Below, in pieces: positions 1-9,900 of a stretch of 64,000 bases of DNA. Location of the stretch: positions 1-64,000 of the forward strand of contig DF240515.1 of assembly GCA_000507305.1 (NCBI GenBank). The letters are read 5' to 3'. Within the stretch, counting starts at the first letter, position 1. Each line of letters begins with the position of its first letter. The notes beneath the pieces were generated by a model. It was not told the DNA's origin, did not search any database, and saw only the letters and a list, made by a program, of their open reading frames with translations. Origin of the DNA: Breviolum minutum Mf 1.05b.01 (Eukaryota; Sar; Dinophyceae; Suessiales; Symbiodiniaceae). The translations under genes and the position numbers were made by a program.

Positions 1-203
1 GAGCACTTTTAAATTTTTAAAGTGTTGATCCCCTGACGTTGATGCTTCAAATAACGCGATGATGTCAAGGGGTGTCATACCGTTCGCTTGTCAGCATTGC
101 AACGCCCTTCCTCGAACACGTTGATGCGAAGAAGTAGGGCGAAGCCGTTGGGAGGATTACAAAATTTGAGACGACGATTGATCAAAACCGGACATTTGCG
201 ATA

Positions 204-431
204 TCAACTAGCATCATAGCAAACGATCCTTCGTTGTCTGGAGCGATCTGCTTGATACTCTTCATGATTCTCACCCCGTTCATTCGGACTATCGAGGATC
301 ATCGTCTGACCCTCCGGACACCGGGCACACTCGTGGGACCCACTGGTACGACGCATTCGTTCGCGCAGTCGTTTCAAGAAACATCGCCGCACAAATGGAC
401 AGCGAACGCCACTTTTATTCCGATGATGCAC
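204..431 (-). CDS. Candidate exon, unknown protein
   Basis: A GC-rich patch is open on the minus strand for 75 codons and has a good donor (GGGGTGAGAATC) near plus position 283. The predicted peptide is basic, then has a Cys-rich CARCPEGQ segment. A second minus frame and the plus frame are also open, so frame and strand are uncertain. No family recognised. It lies upstream of, and on the opposite strand to, the plus-strand gene at 1.4-2.5 kb. Confidence 0.25.
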   Translation of the reverse strand: MHHRNKSGVRCPFVRRCFLKRLRERMRRTSGSHECARCPEGQTMILDSPNERGENHEEYQADRSRQRRIVCYDAS

Positions 432-1364
432 AACCCCGGTTCAACCATCCCAGCTGACATGGCTGACATGCCGCTTGTTGGGCATGTTTTCTAAAGTGTC
501 TGTACACCGAGCTACTGGATAACATACATCTTCCCATCTTGCCCTAGCTTGCAACACAGCTTTTTACAATTCTTCAACATATTATATAGTTCCCCTTTAC
601 CATATCTTCAGATATTTCAGATATTTATGTAATCAAATGATCACGACCTGGCTCACTACCAGGATAATAGTCACATGTCAAGTGTTCGCAGTCAAGCTTC
701 ACTGTATACTAGACTATACATACTAAATATATATGCAGAAATGGCCAGAAGAGCTGAAACAAGATGTTTAGTCAAAAAGCAAAAGTCCACGGTTGCCGTA
801 AGGATCCCAAAATGATATGATAAAATGATACATGTCTGGGACGTACAGTAAATTCCACGCAAAATGGGAAGGCTGAAAACGCATTGGCATTCCACTTTGG
901 GAACATTAGTAGGTACTTTGACCAGAAAAAAAGCATTGCTCAATCTTCTCCTTTGGACATCGGCCCACATGTTTCAATTGAACTATTGTGAAACCATATT
1001 GGGACTCACGAATCCGAAAAAAGGAACTCCCAACATCTCGTACCAAGATAGACTTGTTGTGGGGGCCCCTGACGGGGATAGTTGCAAATGTCTCCCTACG
1101 ATGGTGTTTTAAAAAGAAATCCCCAAGCTTCAAAATTGTTCCCATCAACCAGCTTGCAGTCATTAGTCTTGGAGCCGGAAAACTTACATATGATACACCG
1201 ATATATCTGTTCTAACCTGCCCTGAAGAACCCTAATCCTCCCTGTAAAAGATGTTGATACCATTCAGCTCTCAAAAAAAAAACATCATTTAACGGTCTGA
1301 TATATATTTTTTGTTGGTTGCCACCTTTTTATCCCTAATGCATGTGTTGTGTATTTGTTTCTAG

Positions 1365-2549
1365 TTACTTTCCATCTTCACCTCGCTGAAAGCTGATCCA
1401 ACCTTCGAACAAAAGACGAGGCGATTCGTGATTGAACAAGGCCGCAACTCTACCCGTAACGCCCCCCCCGCTCATCGGCTCAACGGCTCAACTCTTAGTC
1501 CTGCTGTAGAAAAGCCGAAAACAAAATCCAAACGCCAAGGTTCAAAAGGAATTTTCATGTACAGCCTGGAAGATTAACATGGACCATAATCATGGAGGTT
1601 TGGTTCAGATCATTTTCCTTTCTAAATGGGTGATTTGTAGGTTCCATCTTAATCTTCCAGGGTGTATCAGTTGAGGTTGGTAGTTTATCCTATTATCTAC
1701 AGGACATTTCACATCCCATTGGGCCGGATTTCTGAACCATCAACAGTATCACTAGATGATTTCATGTAATAATCTCAGACGCTCAATGTATGTAAATTGA
1801 CCAAATGTATATAGGTAAATATACCATACATTGAAACAAATGAATATATGATGGTGATAATTAACTTCCAAATGAAACACTTTCAAATGATCAACTCTCA
1901 AAACAATATATAATGGTGATAATAATGTGTATATATATATATACATATAAATCTAATCATGTTTCAATGATTTGCGTGTCTCTATTTGAAATGGAATATT
2001 GAATATTATTGAATCATGTAGATACACCGACAGGCTTCCGATATAACTTTGAATATCATGTTTATTGTCCCATCATGAAACATCTTCTATTGGAATCATT
2101 CATTTCAGGTCCCAGGTACTGATGCTATGCTGGTTGAAAGGCGAGCAGGGAAAGACAAGGCTTGGTATAAGAATTGAGCATAACCTTGTAGGCAAATTGG
2201 AGGAAAATAAGAAATTTGTTGAAAAACAAACCGCGAAAAAACGCCAAAAAAACATAGCTACTTGCAAACACTGCACATGACTGAAACAGTCTTACCCTGG
2301 ACCCTGCAAGGTGGTCAAAATATCTGGAGGATTTTGGAGGATTCAAGTACATCAATCAATGTCATACTTGGATGACATAAGGCCCCAATAATCCTGAAAT
2401 ACCTGAATCTTCAACTTGGGTACATCAATCAATATCATCCTTCAAGCTTGGAACAGCAACTTGAGATACTTCGGGAGTATGGCGAGAGCTTTCGAGTGTT
2501 GGCTGACTGTGAGGCCTGGAAGGACATCTGGAAAGACGTTGCCGTCTGA
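1365..2549 (+). CDS. Spliced gene, 3' part, unknown protein (3 exons)
   Basis: Three plus-strand exons join in phase: 1365-1539 (acceptor TTTCTAG, donor AAG|GTTCAA), 2116-2164 (acceptor CCCAG, donor TTG|GTATAAG) and 2447-2549 (acceptor TTCAAG), ending in TGA. Exon 1 encodes a basic, Ser/Pro/Lys-rich segment (RNSTRNAPPAHRLNG, then KPKTKSKRQ). The last exon encodes a helical segment containing LEILREYGESF and DCEAWKDIWKDVAV. The first intron holds a B' element at 1560-1665 and a half C element at 1666-1748. The frame of exon 2 is the same as that of exon 3, and reads between them across three TGA and two TAA codons, so the second intron could be coding if stops are reassigned (see findings). 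The start lies upstream and was not found. Function unknown. Confidence 0.45.
1560..1665. mobile_element. MITE-like element, family B' (GGAACCTGAAAAT type)
   Basis: Imperfect inverted termini: TACAGCCTGGAAGATTAACA at the left and its complement ending AATCTTCCAGGGTGTA at the right. TA dinucleotides flank it. Other copies of the family occur at 5563, 9257, 11659, 29885 and 56680. It lies in the first intron of the plus-strand gene. No coding capacity. Confidence 0.8.
1666..1748. mobile_element. Right half of a family C element
   Basis: Abuts the preceding B' element and ends CCGGATTTCTGAACCATCAACAGTA, the characteristic C terminus. The matching left half is missing, so this copy is truncated or was split by the B' insertion. 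Confidence 0.65.
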
Positions 2550-2758
2550 CCTCTCTTTATATATCAAATCTAGAGATATGCAGCATATATAAGAGGTTTG
2601 ATATGATGCAACTGATGGGTTTCACAGAAAAAAAACATGGTTTATTGGATGGCTGATGATTCTTCATGATTCACGACTAGTTAGTAATTTCTGTTGTACT
2701 CTCATTTTGGGGATATACGACTTACAACCAACTTGCAAGTTGTTACTGTCAGTTTCAG

Positions 2759-2868
2759 CCCGCAATTCTCCAGAAAGAGCCCGTCCTGTGGGTTGCCGAA
2801 ATCATCCAAACCTGACGCCAAGCGTTTCACAAGTTCATTGCGGACCGGACCAAGCAAATCAAACGTTT
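2759..2868 (+). CDS. Candidate exon with in-frame TGA
   Basis: Follows a strong acceptor (TGTCAGTTTCAG). One frame reads PAILQKEPVLWVAEIIQT, then TGA, then continues in protein-like sequence (AFHKFIADRTKQIKR) up to a GTTTAT donor beside the family A element at 2871. It could extend the plus-strand gene, because exon 2447-2549 can splice out at GCC|GTCTGA in phase 0. The alternative frame is basic and Ser-rich. Function unknown. Confidence 0.35.
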
Positions 2869-2870
2869 AT

Positions 2871-2980
2871 CTAGTTGGTGGTTTCAACTCAACCCATCTG
2901 CAAAAATATGATCGTCAAATTGGAAACCTTCCCCAAATAGAGGAGAGAAAATAAAAAATAGAGGTGAAACCACCACCTAG
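2871..2980. mobile_element. MITE-like element, family A
   Basis: Inverted termini CTAGTTGGTGGTTT and AAACCACCACCTAG flanked by the 4-bp direct repeat TTAT. The interior carries the family signature CGTCAAATTGGA...CCCCAAATAG. This is the commonest family in the window (about 20 copies). Both tips contain GT (CTA|GTTGG) and AG (ACCTAG), matching splice consensus in either orientation. Confidence 0.85.
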
Positions 2981-3005
2981 TTATCATTTACCTGCAACAT
3001 CTAAC

Positions 3006-3033
3006 CCCAAATAGGGGTGAAACCACCACCTAG
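3006..3033. repeat. Partial duplicate of the family A right end
   Basis: CCCCAAATAGGGGTGAAACC and the CACCACCTAG tip are repeated just downstream of the complete copy at 2871-2980. This is a local tandem duplication or a second truncated insertion. Confidence 0.7.
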
Positions 3034-3301
3034 TTATGGTCCAAAAATCACCAAATTTTGATCCACCCAAAAATGGTGAAACCCAAAATCGACATAAAAT
3101 CAACATATAGCTGGATTCCTTGGAGTCTTAAATCCATCAAACATGAAGGTTTTAAAGCCCTCAAGATATATGGGTTAGTTATACCCCATGGTCAAAATAC
3201 ATGGCACAGTGCCCAAAAGGTAGGTCAATGCAGGGCTTATATAAACCAATACAAGGTAGCTGTGCCATCTACTTTTACCCTGATGTAACCCCCCCGAAAA
3301 A

Positions 3302-3394
3302 GAGGGAGCCACGTGGCTTCCCATCGGAAGTCGTGGGTTTTTCGAGGCTATTCTCCTAGGCTCCAACAACTTCGGACGGAATCCTAATAAGTGA
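3302..3394 (+). CDS. Candidate terminal exon, unknown
   Basis: GC-rich open segment ending TGA. The predicted peptide has TWLPIGSRGFFEAILLGSNN. The complementary strand is also open over 91 codons, so the strand is uncertain. The sequence just upstream (CCCCCCGAAAA) resembles a family B' terminus. Function unknown. Confidence 0.25.
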   Translation, partial: EGATWLPIGSRGFFEAILLGSNNFGRNPNK

Positions 3395-3767
3395 CATCCC
3401 GAATTTGCAATCGAATCGATTTTGCTGGAGACTTTTGTGGAACAAAACAACAGTGGTCCAGTGGTCTAAGCAGCAGTCCATGTACTGAACAATTGTGGAA
3501 TAAAAATTGATTCCTGCATGAAGGGATTAAAGACACCCAGGTGTTTAAATTTTCAGGTTGCATCCTTCTGCAGGTTGATTGCCACCAAATGGAAACTGAG
3601 ATGCTATGGCTGTTGTACACTGTCTTGTCTGTTGTATATTGAGTATACCACGTACACCCTAGAAATATGAATACAGTACCATTATGATTTGGAAGAGATA
3701 ACTCCTGAACAAATATGGCTGTTTTGGGGTGTCTATGGAAAGTTTCAGGGAATAATATCACACCTAG

Positions 3768-3865
3768 TTACCAGTTGGTGCTTTAATCCGGCTTGAAAAA
3801 TATCATTCATCAACTTGGACAACCTTCCCCAATGTTCAGTGTGAACACAAACAATAACATTTAGA
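3768..3865. mobile_element. Degenerate family A element
   Basis: Left part matches family A (CAGTTGGTGCTTT, then CTTGAAAAATAT and ACCTTCCCCAA) with many substitutions. No clear right terminus. An old copy. Confidence 0.4.
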
Positions 3866-4391
3866 TAGTGGTAAAATGTGGAGAACATCAGCGTGGGTAG
3901 CTCCACACTCCCCAATGTGAAGGGATTGGAGAGATACTCCAACCACTCCTTCGCTCTCCTTCCAACCGCACAATTTGAAGATATTCAGCGCTTAATACAG
4001 ATGATCCGTTCTTCGTCTGGTGATGATTTCAATCCAAGTGAACAAAATATACACACCTGGGAACTAACATATCCCCAAACAAAAGGCACTTTTGAGTCGA
4101 TGACTTTCCTTTTCTCACGGTTGGATGTGCGAATGGTTTCCTAGAGAGTATTTTTGTCTCCCTTCCAGGGACTCGACAAACTAGATGTTTGTTTTGAAGT
4201 CATCACCCACTTAATGACCCAATGTTGAGGTTTGTTGGGGCCAAAAGGAAGGCATCGTTTCAACCAAACTAACAAAGTCAACCAAACCACCAGTCTAATG
4301 ACTGATGCTGCGGGAAAACTGATTCTCCATAAAAATCATCTGCTTCCTACAACAAAATTTAAATATCATAATATCATTCAATAATGCCACT

Positions 4392-4536
4392 GGGAGGATC
4401 ATCCCGCTTAGTAAGTGGTTAGTAACCCCATTTATAGGCCATTTAGGCCATTTGGAAGGGGAACAACCCTACTTAGGTGACTTACGATCACCATGGTTAT
4501 TAACCACGTATCCAAGTCCTGGGATGATCCTCCAAG
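4392..4536. mobile_element. MITE-like element, family F, with long flanking direct repeat
   Basis: Inverted termini GGGAGGATCATCCC and GGGATGATCCTCCAAG with further internal complementarity (TAGTAAGTGG / CTTACGATC region). Flanked by an imperfect 13-bp direct repeat, CAATAATGCCACT at 4379-4391 and CAATCATGCCACT at 4537-4549. A second copy lies at 45452. Confidence 0.75.
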
Positions 4537-4547
4537 CAATCATGCCA

Positions 4548-5355
4548 CTATGCAAAAACTCGGCTGGAACCGTTCTGCGCCTTTGAAGGGACCCTTGGCC
4601 AACAGCAGTAAAGTCTCCCGTAGACCTTGGAGGTTGGGGGATGTCCCCTTGCACCCTGGAGGTTCCCAGACCTTGGAGGTTCCCACCCCTGCAGTTTCAA
4701 ATGAAAAATCAGCCGACCTGGGAAAGGAGATGAACCGTACTTGGGGTGGAAACCACCATTTTCAGGTTCCATGTCAAACTGCAGGGGGGTAGGTCCCATT
4801 ACAAAACAACATATATCCAGTTTTGGGGGTGAAGCACCGAATCTGAGTTTTTGTTCAGGATTTTTTTGTTTTGTTGCCGCCATCTTTCTTGCAACTTCGG
4901 CTAGCAGGCTTCCATACTGTAAATTAAGTTTTTTATTTTTACCGGAGTAATGGTGTAATCCCATGTTTGTAAAGTTGCAGGATTTTTTTTGGTAGCATGT
5001 TGCTTAGAGTAACAACTTATCATCTCTTCCGTCAATAGATTGAAATCTGATCCAAGCTTGGAAATCATCAACCGTTGGATTCTTCTTCTAATGGGGATTT
5101 CTCCTACTAAGCTAGCCGCCTTTAGTGCAAACCTCTGGCGTTTGCGTGATGTGGTTATATATACTGTAATTTCGCTTCAAAATAAGTACAAGGGGATTTT
5201 TGGAGGGTTGGATTGCAGGAACATAAAATCTTCATTTGGAGTGAGGTTGCTTTTCTATTCAGCCCTTTTTGGATCAAAATTTCTTCCCAGGCTCGTCGCG
5301 CTTTTTCGCCCCAAGAAGCATCACGCTGCATCTTTGCTGACGTTCGTTTCGTTAA
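4548..5355 (-). CDS. Spliced gene segment, unknown basic protein (about 4 exons)
   Basis: Minus-strand exon-like segments: about 5355-5165 (KMQRDASWGEKARRAWEEIL), 5134-about 5017 (FALKAASLVGEIPIRRRIQR; 64% purine at codon position 1), 4916-4803 (acceptor TTTACAG, donor TTT|GTAATG; GSLLAEVARKMAATKQKN) and about 4690-4548 (GDFTAVGQGSLQRRRTVP). The predicted protein is basic and helical. The intron between the last two holds a B' element, and its terminus GAAACTGCAG is the likely acceptor. The exact links between the first three segments could not be made to agree in phase. The 3' side runs into the F element at 4392. No family recognised. Confidence 0.45.
4683..4791. mobile_element. Family B' element in an intron
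   Basis: Termini CACCCCTGCAGTTTCAAATG and CATGTCAAACTGCAGGGGGG are inverted copies. Read on the minus strand, the element starts a few bases after a GTAATG donor and ends GAAACTGCAG, so it fills the intron. Confidence 0.7.
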
Positions 5356-5562
5356 CTATCAATATCACGATTGTTAAGAAGAGATGTGTTTGCTTTTTTC
5401 CATCCGTGATGGACACCAAAAATGTTGGAATGGTTGTTGGTTGAAATCCGTTTGCAGAAACAAATTAATCTTAAAATGGGTTCGTGTTTGACCAAATGTC
5501 ATGGTCTACATTTCAGCAAACAAAAATAATACGGGACCAAAACGCCTAGAGATGGTTGGGAA

Positions 5563-5665
5563 AACCCCGGAAGATTAACATGGAACCTGAGAATACAGCC
5601 CTGGAAAAGGAAAATCATCTTCGGAACCATCATTTTCAGGTTCTATCTTAATCTTCGGGGGTCTA
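5563..5665. mobile_element. Family B' element
   Basis: Inverted termini CCCCGGAAGATTAACATGGA and TCTTAATCTTCGGGGGTC with the GGAACCTGA core. Confidence 0.75.
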
Positions 5666-5864
5666 CTACTTTCAAAATGCATCCACTCGATGGTCAACAT
5701 GTCTACAGTTGAAACTCCAATTAACTAGAGCACCTGAGACACCAAAAAATCCATCATCATGCCCAACCTTTTTGTCCAATTTGGGGTATCTGAATCTTTG
5801 GAAAAATTGGAGACAAAAATATAAAAACACACTCAAATGACTCCAATTGACATGCCAAATCATA

Positions 5865-5964
5865 TACCCTCCCTGAAACTAACATAGCCCCCGAAAAATT
5901 GGTGATTGGGAGACTGCTTTCCTTTTGGGAGGCCCATTTTCAAGGGCTAGTTCTAGGGAGGGTA
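5865..5964. mobile_element. MITE-like element, family B
   Basis: TA-flanked inverted termini CCCTCCCTGAAACTAACATA at the left and GGGCTAGTTCTAGGGAGGG at the right. On the minus strand its first bases after a G give a GTACCC donor directly following a candidate exon. Confidence 0.8.
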
Positions 5965-6062
5965 CAAATCCTGTTTGGATCGTCATAAAAACTTCGACAA
6001 AAACTCAGATTTTAGGTCCCGGAAGCAACTGCTGTTTTTCAGGCTCTACAACTGAGATCTTT
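5965..6062 (-). CDS. Candidate exon bounded by a family B element, with in-frame TGA
   Basis: Minus-strand segment with acceptor TTCAAAG near 6063 and donor TTT|GTACCC formed at the edge of the B element. The frame reads ISVVEPEKQQLLPGPKI, TGA, VFVEVFMTIQTGF. The 13 codons after the TGA keep strong purine bias at the first position. Either the exon is translated through TGA, or the frame agreement is chance. Function unknown. Confidence 0.35.
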
Positions 6063-6188
6063 GAAGCGATGATAATATGGCAAATATGGCAATAACACAC
6101 ATAATAAAGTATACAACATGAATACATCATTTTAAAATGCTATTATTGGACTATATACATGTCAAATATCAACAAAAAATCATGGAAT

Positions 6189-6292
6189 TACCCTCCCTGA
6201 AACTAACATAGCACCTCAAAATTGGTGGTTGAAAGACTACTTACCTTTTGCAAAGGCCTATGTTCAGGTGCTAAGTTAAATTAGGGAGTGCA
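6189..6292. mobile_element. Family B element
   Basis: TA-flanked. Left terminus CCCTCCCTGAAACTAACATA, degraded right terminus AGTTAAATTAGGGAGTG. Interior CCTCAAAATTGGTGGTT is typical of the family. Confidence 0.75.
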
Positions 6293-6339
6293 TATTATAA
6301 ACATTGCATGCATGACCACTACTTGACCATTTTAAACTC

Positions 6340-6816
6340 CTATGATTCAGCTCGGTTGTCATCTTGGTTCCCCAAACGAACTGTATCATCATAGTCCGCG
6401 AACTGTCCACCTTAAAGTGTTCACCGAGTTGAAAGGCCGAGTTCCTCCCATTCAGTGTACCGATGCTATTTATTCTGTTCTCGGATGGGATTATTGGGGA
6501 TGAACAAAAATACATAAATACCCACAATATAGGGCTTATATAGGGATTTTTCAGATGGGTTCATTGGTAGGGGTACATCCAACTATCCAGAAAACTATGG
6601 CTCCATATACAACCCTTCAAGCCCAGGGGGACCCATAGTTGAGAAGCTTTCCACCCATGAAATGGAAGCTCAGACCCACCAAAAAGAGGTCATTTGGATT
6701 CTAGGTATCTTGATAGACATTGATAGACATGTGTTTGTTTTCCAGCGTATAAGGAAAACAGGGAGTTGTAGTTGTGTCATTTTGTGGATTCAAATTTCTT
6801 CTGAGAAGGTATGACC
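6340..6816 (-). CDS. Candidate exon 6479-6340, possible 3' continuation of the 10.6-6.9 kb gene
   Basis: Open minus-strand segment beginning after a CCGAG acceptor at 6480; the peptide includes INSIGTLNGRNSAFQLGEHF and FVWGTKMTTELNH. A second open segment, 6959-6816, ends at a CTG|GTCATA donor and would join it in phase 0, but it overlaps in another frame the exon 6963-6912 placed in the upstream gene. Only one of these two can be right. Function unknown. Confidence 0.35.
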
Positions 6817-6911
6817 AGGGATGATATCCAATAAGGTGGTACACAAAGTGCCACTATCTCACTATGAGATTTGATTCGGCGATTTAATACACATTCTAAA
6901 CACACATCAAC

Positions 6912-9900
6912 CATCATTTTGGGCATCAGATCGGGAGAGGTCATGATGTTCCAAATCATTTACCTGCAACATTTAACCCCAAGAAATCCACAGAACTGAA
7001 GTATCTAATGGGATGAGCAGCTGCTGTTGATTTTCAAAAAAGAACACTACAGGGGACGACGATTTCACCCAGGTTCTGCCTTGAGTGCTCATGTTTTTTT
7101 TCGATGATGACAGCTCTGGATGCCGCCTTGATTCTTGAATGTGGTTTGTTGTGCATGACCTAGTGGTTGCATTGGGACCCATAGGATCAATGGGACGATC
7201 CATCTTCCGCACAAGCATGAAGCGAGCCAGAAACGAAGATCCGGAAAAAAAAAGACACCAAGTTTGTTTACCTCTTCTTTACACTGATATAAATAGACTT
7301 GAATTATACGCTCCAGCAAAAAATACAAAAGCATATAAAAGCACAATCAACCACTGGACCTCTGAAACTAGTAGCTAGCAAGAGGGACCATTTATTTATT
7401 ACCAACAATGCTTTGTAAAGGGCAAATTGCTTGTTTGAAAACGGGTCCCATTGTAGCTGATCCCTGTACCTCAGCTCGGTGGGAGGAACCTCCCTAAGCT
7501 CTTCATTTTTGGAGGGGACCATCTTAGTCACACACGAGATTTACATCTGCGTAAACGATAGCATATCATTATTCATCAACACACCAAATTAAGTCCAATA
7601 TTTATACTGTTGATGGAAGAAATCCTGCTCCGGTTGACGTGGTAAATATCCCATTATTTACAAGGCTTCATACATGTTGGGTGGTGCAGGATTTCTTCCA
7701 TCAGCAGTATTGAAGGTATAAATATCGCCTCTCTTCCATGGTGAAACCAATCTTTTGGTAGTGAGGTGCCTCAGCGAGGTCCAACTATCCTCCCTGAAAC
7801 TAACAGTTTGACAGTTCGCCCCTGAAAATAGCCCCTGGAAAAGGAGAGTCCTATCAAAAACCCACCATTTCTAAGGTCTACTAGTTGGTGGGTGAACCGA
7901 CCCATTTCAAAAATATGCTCGTCAAATTGGATCATTTCCCCAAATAGGGGTGAACATACAAAATGTTTTAAACCATCACCATGTTCAAAGGTCTATGTTA
8001 ATTGTAGGGAGTGTGCGTTTTTTTCTCCAACATCTATACAGATGTCAGTAAAAGTACACAGGTCCATCCCCACCTCCCTCACCTTGATTCGGGTTTCCAT
8101 AAATTCCCATGTCACCAAAAAAAATCCGTAGGAATTTTCATTAAGGCTGCAACCATGTAGATACTCCTTGCCCGGAAGGTGTGGATAAATCGGCGGAATG
8201 ACCTTGCAAATTTTGATGATCCATCCAGCTCCATAGATCCCTTCCAAGCACCACCCTACACTCCCTGAAACTAACATAGCACCTGAAAATGGTGGTTTCC
8301 AATAGGAATCTCCTTTTCCAGAGGTCTATTTTCAGGTGCTACTAGTATGTTAGTTTCAGGGAGGGTAGTTGATGATACACCCTGGTAAGCTAACCTAGCT
8401 GGCTGGAAAATGGACCCGGATTAGCGTAGATGTGTTGAACCTATTGCACATGGGGATATTTTTCAGCGTTCGCTATGTTAGTTTACCAGTTTGGGTAGAT
8501 CTGAAGATCCAAATTAATTACTGGCACCTTGTGATCCAAAAGTTTTGTTTGTTCTTTTTTAGAAATTCTTATGTCTCAATGTATTACTGAATGTCACTGG
8601 ATGAAATGTATACTGTATCAATAACTATAGATGTCTTCTTCGTTGGGTCAAGAACAGCCAATAGCCAGTCATGCTGGACTACTGCGTTTGTATCTAAAAA
8701 GAAAACATATCAAACGAGACCATCTTATATAAGCAAAGCTACCAAGCACAATGTACTATATCAAGTAATATACTCATATAAATAAAGTATAAAGCACACC
8801 ATATGAAATATATATAACATATATATATATAAACCATATTCAATAATGTATACAACAAGGATATTTTACTAAAAATACATTGAAACACATATTGTACAAT
8901 TCAATCCATAAGCCGTATTATATGATTGCATGTAAACTGATAGTAATAACTTTAATACTACTCACAATAATAAAAACAGCAGTGATATCATCTAACCAAG
9001 TCAATCATGTTTCTTCTCAGAGATCCAACTGTTTTGTAAGAAACACACACTTACATCAGACCTGGCTTTTTCCAGTCACGAGAAACCAAGTATAACATTT
9101 CAGTGTTCAAAATCCCCATGGAAGAAATCCTGCACCACCTGGGATGTAAAAAACCCTGTGAAATATGAGGAAAACTACCAACCTCAACTGGTGCAGGGGA
9201 TTTCTTCCATCAACGGTATGGATGTACCTGCCTGTAGTCCTTAGTATTAATTGTCGTACACCCTGGAAGATTGACATGGAACCTACAAATCACCCATTTA
9301 GAATGGAGCATGATCTTCCAAACCCCCATGATTATGTTCCATGTTAATCTTCAGGAGCGTACACCAAACTAACATCAACATTGACACCATGATCAACACC
9401 ACGTTGAGCAGCCAGGCAATGGAAGGAAAATGCAAGGTTCGCAGGACATGGGCGTGATTGGTGTTGAAGTAGTTGCAAGGCAAAATACTGGCCACCTGTG
9501 GGTTTCAACCCAAAAAGGTTGGAAGAAGAAGAGTCCTGAGTCCCCAACAAAAGATTCTCTTCCAAATTTTTGGTGGATATTTTTTTGTGAATCCTAGTTG
9601 TAATGAGGTATTATGATATCAATCCCTAGATAACTGCAACAACCACGCATCATGTTTTTTTTTTCCATGGCTCGCCATTGCCATTATGGCAATGGCCACC
9701 GTATGGGGGTGAATTGGTTCCAGGTCAGAGACAGGATCCAGCAAAAACCCGCGAACAAAAAACGGTTTAACATGACTAAACCGTTTTAACCTATAGCCTG
9801 TCCATATCTATTGTATATATAAATACTACTAAATATGTATCTGTTACATCTACGGATTCCCTCCCTGAAATTAATATAGTTCACATCTGAAAATCTTGCC

